From Defluviitaleaceae bacterium (GTDB lineage Bacteria > Bacillota > Clostridia > Lachnospirales > WQUN01), in NCBI GenBank assembly GCA_009780315.1, contig WRAH01000011.1, positions 1-64,000 of the forward strand: a stretch of 64,000 nt of DNA. Reading direction: 5' to 3'. Position 1 is the first letter of the stretch; each line of letters begins with the position of its first letter. The position numbers and the translations under genes were made by a program. Shown here piece by piece: positions 44,410 to 53,300 of this stretch. Under the pieces are notes generated by a model, which saw only the letters and a program-made list of their open reading frames with translations, was not told the origin of the DNA and searched no databases.

Positions 44410-46080
44410 GTGAAAGGATTTTTTGCGTTATTATCAATCCTACTATTCGTAGCAGGCTTTACTGCCTGCGGCAGAAATGATGAAGAGACTAGTGTACCAA
44501 TACAAACGCTGGCTACAAGCAACATGGAATTTGCCTTAGCAAATGCCTCTAATATTACCGTGCATAGCTTTAGCTTAGGTACATACGGGCTTGGAGGCAT
44601 TTATTGGAATCCAGTTACCAACGAGTATATACCCACCGACATCCCAGCTCCTCTTGACGGAATTATAGCTGTTCCCGAAGGGTATGGGGCACATCCGCTA
44701 GTTGTGATTTTGCACGGAAACGTAGAGACAGATGATATAACCGACAGAGTGTATGCAGGGTTTGACTACTTAGTGCAGCAGCTTGCCGCAGAAGGTTATG
44801 TTGCAGTTAGTTTTAACATCATGGTTGATTTCGCTTTCGACGTTGAGATAGACGGCAGAACGATAACTGGTGAGTCTATAATGCATGATTGGGCATATAG
44901 TCTTTTAAATGAGCATTTAGAAGCTTTAAGTATGGCAAATGAGGGGTTAGAAACAGCCCATGGGCTTGATTTAACAGGGCGTATATTGATGAATCAAATT
45001 CATATGATTGGTCATTCAAGGGGTGGCATGATTGCAGATGCGTTCTACAGACATGACAGAGATGCAGGTATAGAGCGCATCCGCTCCATCACCCGCCTTG
45101 GAACGACAATAAACATTTTTGACTATCCTTATAATCACCCAAATATCCCAATTTCTATTTTAATGGCTGAACTTGACGGTGAGATTCTTACACTTGATGG
45201 ACAGATTGTTTTTGATGAAATTTTACAGCAATCTATCAATACTTCATTTGCTCAAATAACTTATTTGCAAGGGGCAAACCACGCTTTTTTCAATCGGTTT
45301 TTTGAAAATGACGACAGAGTATTTATAGTGGAAGAATTTGCAGATTTCTTTCTAAGACACCAAGATATTTGGTTAACAAGAGAAGAACAAGAGGCATTTG
45401 TAAAACACTATATAGCCGCTTTCTTATCTGTTGTAGCACAAGGCAATACACCCTTTTCAACTTTTGACCCAAGTGTGGCGCAGCCTACGACTATGTTTGG
45501 ATTTCCTGTCAGGGCATCTACTTACTTTCCTTCTGCTGAAAATATTGGAATCGCACAATTGCAAGGGTTAGGAAATGCAACTGTAGAAGCGTATGTGCAA
45601 AGATGGGGTAGCGGTGAATTGTTTTTTCACCCTATTTCCTTCATTGGGCAAGATGTGAGACATTTTACTTCCATCCGTTGGACAAGTACAGATGGCTCTG
45701 TTGCTGTAACACCACAAACAACTGATTTTTCAGGACACCAAGCTTTATCAATCTATGTAGCAGTGGATAGTTCTAACGAATTAAACCCTCAAGGTCAACC
45801 GCAATCTTTTAGCCTTGTATTGACAGATACATCAGGTACTGCACAAATCATCATCATCCCACCTGAAACAGGTGCGCTGTATTTCCACATCGGAGAAGAA
45901 GTCCCCGCTGGTGATATATTAAACTTTCCCACATGGAGAGGGTTTATGCCTGTTAGTGAATTGCGTGTACCTCTTTCATATTTTACGGATGTAAATTTGA
46001 ATGACATCGCAAGTATTACATTGCAGTTTGACCAAACATTATCTGGTGCAATCATGTTAGGAGAGGTATTTCTTAAATAA
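44410..46080 (+). CDS. Alpha/beta-hydrolase lipoprotein
   Basis: 556-aa predicted lipoprotein. The start is GTG 44410 after AAGGAGG, giving the signal peptide MKGFFALLSILLFVAGF and a lipobox GFTAC. The hydrolase domain (about residues 65-350) shows the oxyanion strand VVILHGNVE, the nucleophile elbow GHSRGG, the acid in ILMAELDGEI and the His in LQGANHAFF, a complete catalytic triad. The C-terminal 200 residues are beta-rich and may be a binding domain. Substrate unknown (ester, peptide or polysaccharide ester). A longer frame begins at 44353 but lacks the lipoprotein signal at its N-terminus. Confidence 0.85.
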   Translation: MKGFFALLSILLFVAGFTACGRNDEETSVPIQTLATSNMEFALANASNITVHSFSLGTYGLGGIYWNPVTNEYIPTDIPAPLDGIIAVPEGYGAHPLVVILHGNVETDDITDRVYAGFDYLVQQLAAEGYVAVSFNIMVDFAFDVEIDGRTITGESIMHDWAYSLLNEHLEALSMANEGLETAHGLDLTGRILMNQIHMIGHSRGGMIADAFYRHDRDAGIERIRSITRLGTTINIFDYPYNHPNIPISILMAELDGEILTLDGQIVFDEILQQSINTSFAQITYLQGANHAFFNRFFENDDRVFIVEEFADFFLRHQDIWLTREEQEAFVKHYIAAFLSVVAQGNTPFSTFDPSVAQPTTMFGFPVRASTYFPSAENIGIAQLQGLGNATVEAYVQRWGSGELFFHPISFIGQDVRHFTSIRWTSTDGSVAVTPQTTDFSGHQALSIYVAVDSSNELNPQGQPQSFSLVLTDTSGTAQIIIIPPETGALYFHIGEEVPAGDILNFPTWRGFMPVSELRVPLSYFTDVNLNDIASITLQFDQTLSGAIMLGEVFLK

Positions 46081-46154
46081 TTATTATGTGATTACAGACA
46101 TGCTGGGCAAATTTAGTTTGGTAGGATGTAAATTATAAATTACAGGAGTTCTTT

Positions 46155-49067
46155 ATGAGATATTTAAGTTCTGGAAAAGGTTAGATAGCTGGATTTGTGC
46201 TGATAATTATTTTGCCAATCATTATGACAATAATCAGCGGATTAAGCATTACAACGGTGAATAACCAGTATATATATGTGCTTGATTTTCCATATGTCAG
46301 ATCCCTTATTTTAAGCGACATAGAAGTTAATATGATGGACGCACGCCGTTCCATGGCTAGGGCTTCGATGTATGCCAGTGACCTTGATGACCAAGGTTTT
46401 ATAAGACAATTTGAAATTGATATACACGCAGACCATGTTCACAATCTAAGCTTGGAAGCAGCATTGCTCCTTAGCCAATTTAGGGAATCATTATTAGCTG
46501 ACCCGCTAATGAACTCGGAAAATGCTCATATTCAAATGCTTAGAGTTGACATGCTTGAAGCAACGATTAACCGATACTACAGCTATATTGAAGATGCTAT
46601 GGCTGAGGCACGGTTAGGCGACACTGATAGTGCAATAATCATAATGCGTAGAGGGATGAACACAGCAGAAGAAGCTTACGAACACTTTATTTATTTAATG
46701 CAATCAACGGATGAGTATATATATGATATTAGAAGCCGCCTAACTGGTATAGCTCAAAATACAATTACTACGCTCACAATCACTGCTGTAATCGGAGTTA
46801 TCATTATGCTATTGCTTGCATTTGGTGTTTATAGAATCATTGCAGCAGAGTTTAGAGAAGAGAATAAACGACTGAAATTCATGTTCGATAATATGCCTAT
46901 TATGGTCACTATAATAGATTCTAATATAAGTGTCGTTGATTGCAATGATGAAGTATTAAAGAAACTGAAACTATCTGATAAAAAAGAGTATATCAACAGT
47001 TTTTCAAAGTATTTTTCTGAATTTCAAGAGAATGGTAAGCCATCTAAAGAAAAGGTAATAGAAAATATTAGGGAAGCCTTTACGAAAAAATCAATGGGCT
47101 TTGAGTGGTTACACAAAGATGCGAATGACAACATACTACCAGTAGAAGTGTATGGCGTGACCACTTTATACAAAGGCAAGAAAGTGCTAGTTGCATATTC
47201 AATTGATATAACACGCATAAAGGAATCCCAAAAAGAACACATGGAGCATCAACGCAAAGCTATCATTGCAGAAGAGAACAATCAGGCAAAGACACGCTTT
47301 TTAGCAACCATGAGCCACGAGATACGCACACCACTTACAGCAATATTGGGGATTTCAGAAATTCAGTTGCAAAATCAAAGCTTGAATATTGAAGTGGAGG
47401 AAGCATTTCTTAAAATCAATGATTCCGCTGACATATTATTGAAAATTATAAACGATATACTTGATATATCAAAAATTGAGGCAGGCAAAATGGAGCTTAT
47501 CACTGTACGATATGAAGTTGCCAGCCTTGTCACAGATACTATCCAGATTCACTTAGTTTACTTAGGCAGTAAACGTATTCAATTTGAAGTCAATGCAGAT
47601 GAAAACATGCCAGCATATCTATTGGGTGATGACCTGCGTTTGAAGCAAATCATCAATAATCTTCTTTCTAATGCTTTTAAATATACCAAACAAGGCAAAG
47701 TTGCCTTTTGCATGTCTTTCGATAACTTGGACAGTGATAGTGAAGATACTGTGAGCCTGATAATAAAAGTGTCTGACACAGGTATAGGTATGAGCAAACA
47801 CCAACTTGAAGCGTTGGATGGCGATTACGTCCGTTTCCACGAAGAAGCTGACCGATTTACAGGTGGCACAGGGCTGGGTCTGTCCATTGTATATAAAATG
47901 ATTAAACTTATGAACGGCAAGATAGATATAGAAAGTGAAGTGGGCATTGGTACTACTGTGACATTGCATATACCTCAAAAGGTTTCTGGTACAGAAAAGC
48001 TTGGCTATGAAACTGCCGAAAATTTCCGCAGATTTGATGAAAACACATTGTCTAAAAGAAGAAAGTTGGACTTTGTGCCAGAGCCTATGCCGTATGGCTC
48101 TGTGCTAGTCGTTGATGATATTGATACGAACCTTTATGTTGCCAAGGGGCTTATGAATTTTTATAACTTGAATATTGAAACGGCTGACAGCGGATATAAA
48201 GCCATTGAAAAAGTAAAAGAAGGTAGGGTATATGACATTATATTTATGGATCACATGATGCCTAGCCTAAACGGCATAGAAACCACCAAGATAATACGGA
48301 GTCTTGGATATAACGAGCCTATCGTTGCCCTTACCGCCAATGCACTTATAGGGCAAGCTGAAGAATTTATTAAAAACAGATTTGACGGATTTATTTCTAA
48401 ACCCATACAAAGTGCGTACTTAAATGCCATACTTAATAAATTTATCCGAGATAAACAGCCGCAGGAGGTATTGGAGAGGGCTAGAGCAGAGGCTTCAATT
48501 AAAAACGATAAATCATTAGCAAAAAATAAAGGTATGGATGATTTTTTGAGAAGTTCAGAGCTTTATGACACGGCATACAAAGATTTTGTACGCACTCAAA
48601 AAAATGCAATGAGTGATTTGCTTAATGCCATAGATTCAAACGACATTAAAACTGCACATCACATTGCACATACGCTAAAGGGAATAGCTGGAATTATTCA
48701 CGAAAATGTTTTTGAAACACTTGCGAGGAAAGTGGAAAATGCACTTCGGAATGGAAATATGCCAACGGAAATAAACGAACTAAGCAACGAGTTTGAAAAG
48801 GTATTAGAAAAAATTGAGTTACAACTACAGGTTGAAACAAAGCCTAAAGTCACAGTATCCATTTCGGATATAGACAGGGCGGAAATAGCTGTACTTTTTG
48901 ACAAACTGAAGGAACTCCTTGAATCAAAACGGGGTGCGGCTATTAACATGATAGACGAGCTTTTTAACATTCCTCAAACAGAGGATTTAATAACCCACAT
49001 TGAGGATTTAGCATTTGATCTCGCACTGGAGAGTCTAAGTCAATTAAGAAAAACATTGGAGGTATAG
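46155..49067 (+). CDS. Hybrid sensor histidine kinase with an in-frame TAG near the start
   Basis: Hybrid kinase of about 956 aa if started at GTG 46197. Order: helix, external helical domain (about 30-185), second helix (about 187-210), PAS-like domain (220-340), HisKA with ATMSHEIRTPLTA, HATPase_c with NNLLSNAFKY, DTGIGMS and GGTGLGLSIV, receiver with phospho-Asp in IIFMDHMMPSLNG, and an HPt domain with AHTLKGIAGII. A good ribosome binding site (ACAGGAG) and ATG lie at 46155 in the same frame, but codon 10 is TAG (46182-46184), interrupting MRYLSSGKG-stop-IAGFVLII. GTG 46197 has no clear ribosome binding site and cuts into the first helix. Thus either a recent nonsense mutation or an internal start. 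Domains downstream are intact. Confidence 0.75.
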
Positions 49068-49071
49068 ACCT

Positions 49072-49980
49072 ATGGCAGAACAACGAAGCATTTTAATAGT
49101 AGATGATACGCCTATGCAACTTAAAACATTGAGTAAAATGCTTTCATCTCAGTATGATGTGATATTAGCTCAAGGTGGAGAAGAAGGACTTAAATTAGCT
49201 TATGAAAACAATATTGATTTAATGTTGCTTGACTTAAATATGCCTGACTTATCAGGATTTGAAGTGTTATCCCACTTGAAAGCGTCCGAAAAAACAAAAG
49301 ACATCCCTGTTATTTTTATCACAGGTAGCGAATCCTATGAGGATGAGTTAGAAGCACTTTTACTTGGAGCGATTGATTTTATACGCAAACCTTTTGTTAA
49401 CGCAATTGTAAATTTACGGGTTGAGTTGCACATGAGATTGATTGAACAAATGAGGATTATCGAAAGGCACAGCCTTATTGATGGGCTTACAGGTGCGAAC
49501 AATCGCCGATGTTTCGATAAGGTTATTGAAAGAGAATGGCGTCGTGCTTTACGTGAAAAAGAATGGATTAGTATGTTATTTATAGACATAGATAAATTCA
49601 AAGTGTTTAACGATACGTATGGTCACTTAAATGGTGATGCTTGCTTGAAAGCTGTTGTAGACACTATGCAACATGTCGTCAAGCGTGGAGGTGACCATGT
49701 ATTCCGATGGGGTGGTGAAGAGTTTGCTGTTCTCTTGCCAAATACAGCTATCGAGGGAGCGATTATCGTAGCAGAAGAACTAAGAAAAGCAATCGCTGAA
49801 ACACCTATAAAATGCGATGACAAAAATACCTATGTGACAGTAAGTGTTGGTGTCGGAACTATCATCCCTGATAATCGAGATTATATAAAGGGGGTGGAAG
49901 TATTTTGTACAAAACTTGATAAAGCACTGTACCGAGCAAAAGAGAATGGGCGCAATCGTGTAGAACAAATCATCAAGTAG
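49072..49980 (+). CDS. Response regulator with diguanylate cyclase (GGDEF) domain
   Basis: 302-aa protein: receiver domain (1-125) with VDDTPMQL, phospho-Asp in LMLLDLNMPD and Lys in IRKPF; GGDEF domain (about 140-300) with the active GGEEF in FRWGGEEFAVLL. The product-inhibition I-site RGGD lies five residues before GGEEF. It should make cyclic di-GMP from GTP when phosphorylated. It begins 4 nt after the hybrid kinase, its likely phosphodonor through the HPt domain. Its stop overlaps the start frame of the next gene. Confidence 0.93.
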   Translation: MAEQRSILIVDDTPMQLKTLSKMLSSQYDVILAQGGEEGLKLAYENNIDLMLLDLNMPDLSGFEVLSHLKASEKTKDIPVIFITGSESYEDELEALLLGAIDFIRKPFVNAIVNLRVELHMRLIEQMRIIERHSLIDGLTGANNRRCFDKVIEREWRRALREKEWISMLFIDIDKFKVFNDTYGHLNGDACLKAVVDTMQHVVKRGGDHVFRWGGEEFAVLLPNTAIEGAIIVAEELRKAIAETPIKCDDKNTYVTVSVGVGTIIPDNRDYIKGVEVFCTKLDKALYRAKENGRNRVEQIIK

Positions 49981-50036
49981 TGATTGGAGATGGCAAGGAC
50001 TATATCATCTATAAAAAACAAGGAGGCGTTTCAATT

Positions 50037-51788
50037 ATGAAATTCAAAAAAATTATTCCAGCAGTTTTAGTATGCATTATGGTACTGTCTTTTATGCAAC
50101 CAATTAGTGCAATGGCTAATTATGCAGATGAGCAAAGTGTGGAAGCCACTAATGAAGCAGTGCTGCCACCCCAAGTTGTATTTATGAATGACCGTAACCA
50201 AAACTGGATTGATGACCTTAATCAATTTAAAGACGCAATACTTTCAAACCATCCACGTTTTTGGGATGAACAGGTAATTTTTATTCCAAGAGGGCTTGGT
50301 TCTGATGAAGCTGTTTTTATGGCTTGGAATGAACATCCTGTAAACATTGCTATTAGTGAAGCTTTTATAGCGCATATGGACGAGCTAATTTATTCTGTGC
50401 CAACCGCCAGCGACTTTGAGATTATGACAGGTATTCGTCAAGCCGTAGCACTTTTGGCAGATGGACATTTTAATCTGCATTGGCCTACGGCATTTGATTA
50501 TTATGGTGTACCTTTTGAATTTAGATGGTTTGGTTCTGTACTTGATGGTGGTTTTTATCTAATTGAAACAATCGAAGAACACGCTGTATATCTAAACAGT
50601 CGCCTAACGTACATAGACCAAACATCAATGGTTTATGTAATGGATGCTTTTTCTACTATAATGTCCCTTGAAAATATTTATGGTGCAATGGCATATATGC
50701 CAAGTGAACTTATAAACCCCACTACTTTGCACGCTTTAGGGCTTGCTCATAATGGTCTTACAACTTTTACATTTCAAAGCGCAAGTGGCGAGCAACATGA
50801 TGTCGTCATAGACCACCGCACACTTGTCCATGTCCCGCTGGATGTTGAAGCGCTGATAGCAAATGCACCAGACGATGCTGACTTTTATGACATTTTTCCT
50901 GAAATTGAGTCGGTAGAGTTTATCCACGGCAGAAACGAAGGCGAGCTGCCACCATTCTTACAATATTTGGGCAAAAATTTCTTTGAAGTTTTAGAAGATG
51001 GTATTCTATACATCAGGCTAGAAGCAATGATAGCTGTTGACAGTTGGGATGTTGTATTTGACGAAGATGGAAACGCTGTGATATCTCATGACGAAGACAA
51101 TTTTACTATAATACCCGCCGAAGATGTTATGTACTATTCGGCTTTATTCCAAGATATAGAATATATGGTTGTTGTGCGTCCAGAAGGCTTTGCAGTGCCT
51201 GATGATATGGTTGACGAGGAAGAAATCCATGATTTTCGTAGATTTAGTTGGGTTACAAATCCTATCATTGTAGAGCTTATTGAGTCAGGCGAAGTGACAT
51301 CTGTTATTGTGGACTTTAGGGGTAATTCAGGTGGCGACCCAGGTATGTTTTACGGCTTATTCAACTTTTTAGGCACAGCCTTGCCAGAAGGTCGATTGTT
51401 TACATTCTTTGACCAAGGCTCGTTCTCGGCTGCAACGATGGCACCCAACTACCTTGAATATTTTGGAGCAATCAGTCTTGGTATGCCTTTATCACAAAAT
51501 GTGATTTTTCATGGCTTTGGTGGCGGTGTAAATGAAGATATTGTAAGCCACCACGAACTTAGACATTCAGGGATTTTTCTATCAATACCCGATGCACTAT
51601 CTCATATAGATGAACCGTGGGCAAGGATAGACCTTTTGGGTATCACTTTAGAAAGTTTTATAGAAATGTTCCCTCTCATAGAATTTTATACGATACGCCC
51701 AGATATTCAAATCTATCACACAATCGAGCATTGGATTAACAACTATGACCCTTTACTTAGTCATGTAAGGGAATTGTTAGCATCTTAA
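50037..51788 (+). CDS. Exported S41-like (C-terminal processing peptidase-type) protein
   Basis: 583-aa exported protein. The signal peptide MKFKKIIPAVLVCIMVLSF ends near ISAMA-NY. In the C-terminal half, VTSVIVDFRGNSGGDPGMFY matches the S41 peptidase strand-turn motif, and DQGSFSAATMAPNYLEYF is the position of the family nucleophile Ser. Other S41 elements are weak, so activity is not assured. No PDZ domain was seen. ATG 50037 follows AAGGAGG; an upstream GTG at 49980 is less likely. Cotranscribed with the kinase and cyclase genes. Confidence 0.75.
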   Translation: MKFKKIIPAVLVCIMVLSFMQPISAMANYADEQSVEATNEAVLPPQVVFMNDRNQNWIDDLNQFKDAILSNHPRFWDEQVIFIPRGLGSDEAVFMAWNEHPVNIAISEAFIAHMDELIYSVPTASDFEIMTGIRQAVALLADGHFNLHWPTAFDYYGVPFEFRWFGSVLDGGFYLIETIEEHAVYLNSRLTYIDQTSMVYVMDAFSTIMSLENIYGAMAYMPSELINPTTLHALGLAHNGLTTFTFQSASGEQHDVVIDHRTLVHVPLDVEALIANAPDDADFYDIFPEIESVEFIHGRNEGELPPFLQYLGKNFFEVLEDGILYIRLEAMIAVDSWDVVFDEDGNAVISHDEDNFTIIPAEDVMYYSALFQDIEYMVVVRPEGFAVPDDMVDEEEIHDFRRFSWVTNPIIVELIESGEVTSVIVDFRGNSGGDPGMFYGLFNFLGTALPEGRLFTFFDQGSFSAATMAPNYLEYFGAISLGMPLSQNVIFHGFGGGVNEDIVSHHELRHSGIFLSIPDALSHIDEPWARIDLLGITLESFIEMFPLIEFYTIRPDIQIYHTIEHWINNYDPLLSHVRELLAS

Positions 51789-51851
51789 ATTCGTAAAAAT
51801 ATCTGCTTTTTTTAGAACAATCTAAGAAATGCTTACACGGTTATCTTAAAC

Positions 51852-51895
51852 AGTGTGACTTTACACTTGAATATTGAATAGATATATGTTATGAT
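51852..51895 (+). promoter_or_regulatory. Promoter for the metal-riboswitch transcript
   Basis: TTGAAT (51867-51872), a 17-base spacer and TATGAT (51890-51895) form a sigma-A-type promoter about 30 nt before the riboswitch. An inverted repeat AGTGT/ACACT (51852-51867) touches the -35 and might be an operator. Confidence 0.6.
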
Positions 51896-51924
51896 GCCTA
51901 CATGTTACAGACAACTAAATAATA

Positions 51925-52040
51925 CAAACTGAGCAGGCGATAAACCTTTTATGGGGTTTGTGGGGCTGGGCCACAATGTGGCAGTGGATACTATATGGCG
52001 TATCTGCGGGACAGAAATATGTTCCGTAGGTGCGCTTTTT
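51925..52040 (+). ncRNA. NiCo (czcD) riboswitch with terminator
   Basis: The stretch matches the czcD/NiCo riboswitch consensus: AACTGAGCAGGCGATAAACC at the start, GGGGCTGGGCC in the middle, and GTATCTGCGGGACAG at the end. GTATCTGCGGGAC can pair with GTTCCGTAGGTGCGC to form an intrinsic terminator followed by TTTTT (51998-52040). Ligand binding would hold the GGATAC/GTATCT stem and release the gene. Known ligands of the class are Co2+ and Ni2+, with Fe2+ also proposed. The CDF exporter gene follows, as usual for this class. Confidence 0.88.
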
Positions 52041-52109
52041 ATATACCATACGGAAGATGATTGTACTGTGCATAAAAATTCCCCATCATATTAAACGGAG
52101 GTTGTGTTT

Positions 52110-52991
52110 ATGGAAAAGTCAAATGAGCAAATTGCCTTGCGGGTAGCTCGCAACAGTATTATTATCAACGTAGGATTATCAGCATTTAAGTTGTTTGCTG
52201 GAATTTTTGGACAATCAGCAGCAATGGTTTCTGACGCTGTACATTCTATTACTGACCTTATTGGCACTGTAATCGCTATCATTGGTATCAAACTTGCAAA
52301 CAAGAAGCCGGACAAAGAACATCCATACGGACATGAGCGGTTTGAGAGTGTCGCTACCCTTGCGTTAGCCGCACTGATAGCCGTGGTTGGCATGGGCATT
52401 GGTTGGTCTGGTGTGCAAACGATTTTGTCTGGTGAGTATGAAGGAATAGCCATACCTGGTGTACTGGCTTTGGTGGCGGCAGTGGCTTCCATTGGCATAA
52501 AAGAAGCCGTGTTTTGGTATGTGCGCGCCACTGCAAAAAAAATTGATTCCAGCGCACTAATGGCAGACGCATGGCATAGCCGTGCAGACGGGCTATCATC
52601 TATTGGTAGTTTTATAGGCATTTTAGGGGCAAGAATGGGCTTTCCTATTCTTGATTCTGTGGCAGCGATTGTGATATGTGGGTTTATCTTAAAAACGGCT
52701 GTCACGATTACATTGGACGCTATCGGAAAAATGACAGATAGGGCATGTGATGATGAAACGGTTAACGCAATGCGCAAAGTGATTTTATCCCAAGAATCTG
52801 TTGAAGGCATTGACTTGTTAAGAACAAGAATTTTTGGGAATAGAATATTTGTTGATGTGGAAATTGCTGTAAATGCGTCACTTTCCTTTACCGAAGCCCA
52901 TAAAATATCCCATGATGTACATGACGAAATTGAGTCGCAATTTCCAAAGGTGAAACATTGCAAGGTACATGTAAACCCGATAGATAGCTAA
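52110..52991 (+). CDS. Cation diffusion facilitator (CDF) metal exporter
   Basis: 293-aa metal/proton antiporter with six helices. Transport-site motifs are SDAVHSITDLIGT in helix 2 and DAWHSRADGLSSIGS in helix 5; the C-terminal cytoplasmic domain (about 210-293) includes GIDLLRTRIFGNRIFVDVEIAV and ends with KHCKVHVNP. Under a NiCo riboswitch, it is expected to export Co2+, Ni2+ or Fe2+ rather than only Zn2+. ATG 52110 is 8 nt after GGAGG; a GTG six bases earlier is too close. Confidence 0.93.
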   Translation: MEKSNEQIALRVARNSIIINVGLSAFKLFAGIFGQSAAMVSDAVHSITDLIGTVIAIIGIKLANKKPDKEHPYGHERFESVATLALAALIAVVGMGIGWSGVQTILSGEYEGIAIPGVLALVAAVASIGIKEAVFWYVRATAKKIDSSALMADAWHSRADGLSSIGSFIGILGARMGFPILDSVAAIVICGFILKTAVTITLDAIGKMTDRACDDETVNAMRKVILSQESVEGIDLLRTRIFGNRIFVDVEIAVNASLSFTEAHKISHDVHDEIESQFPKVKHCKVHVNPIDS

Positions 52992-53004
52992 TTTTTTGCA
53001 AATG

Positions 53005-53013
53005 TGATATAAT
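53005..53013 (+). promoter_or_regulatory. Extended -10 promoter of the small basic protein gene
   Basis: TGATATAAT is a perfect extended -10. Transcription would begin near 53020, almost at the GGAGG site (53021-53025), leaving a leader of about 15 nt. Confidence 0.55.
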
Positions 53014-53034
53014 CCTCTGCGGAGGTGCTTTAAC

Positions 53035-53232
53035 ATGAAAAAGCAAAAGTACATCCCGCTGGAAAAACAGTCTAAGCGGGCGCAAAAGGAGTTTCATACA
53101 TCACAGCGCAGGGATTGGGGCCCATTTAGTCCAGTCACCCGAAAAGTGCCTAACAACAAAGTTTACAATCGTAAAAAATCCGAACAGTGGCAGTCATATG
53201 AGCCTCCGTTCGGATTTTTTGTATACATTTAG
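53035..53232 (+). CDS. Small basic protein, conserved-looking, unknown function
   Basis: 65-aa protein rich in Lys and Arg (MKKQKYIPLEKQSKRAQKEF...), without a signal peptide or membrane helix. It has its own promoter (53005-53013), a strong ribosome binding site GGAGG and a terminator, which argues for a real gene. A 13-bp terminator stem (53173-53220) lies within its last 20 codons and encodes the hydrophobic end PPFGFFVYI. RNA or ribosome binding is possible from composition but unproven. Confidence 0.65.
   Translation: MKKQKYIPLEKQSKRAQKEFHTSQRRDWGPFSPVTRKVPNNKVYNRKKSEQWQSYEPPFGFFVYI
53173..53220. terminator. Terminator inside the 3' end of the small basic protein gene
   Basis: AAAAAATCCGAAC (53173-53185) and GTTCGGATTTTTT (53208-53220) form a perfect 13-bp stem around a 22-base loop, with the T-tract inside the arm. 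It would stop transcription close to the stop codon at 53230, so some transcripts may lack a stop codon. Confidence 0.75.
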
Positions 53233-53249
53233 CACAAGACCAAATTTTG

Positions 53250-53258
53250 TGGTATAAT
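53250..53258 (+). promoter_or_regulatory. Extended -10 promoter of secDF
   Basis: TGGTATAAT has the extended -10 form about 40 nt before the secDF ribosome binding site (TTGGAGGA). The -35 is poor. Confidence 0.5.
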
Positions 53259-53300
53259 CCTTCGGGCAAATGCTTAGACATAAAATTGGAGGACTACTGA

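Noticed and set aside
46182-46184. TAG decoded as an amino acid (pyrrolysine or suppressor) in the hybrid kinase
   Set aside because: TAG ends ordinary genes in the window (uxaA, the YibE/F gene, the diguanylate cyclase gene) and no tRNA or modification genes for recoding are seen.
52091-52963. Long minus-strand open frame opposite the CDF gene
   Set aside because: The plus strand has a full CDF transporter with its riboswitch; the reverse frame has no start signal or recognisable motif.
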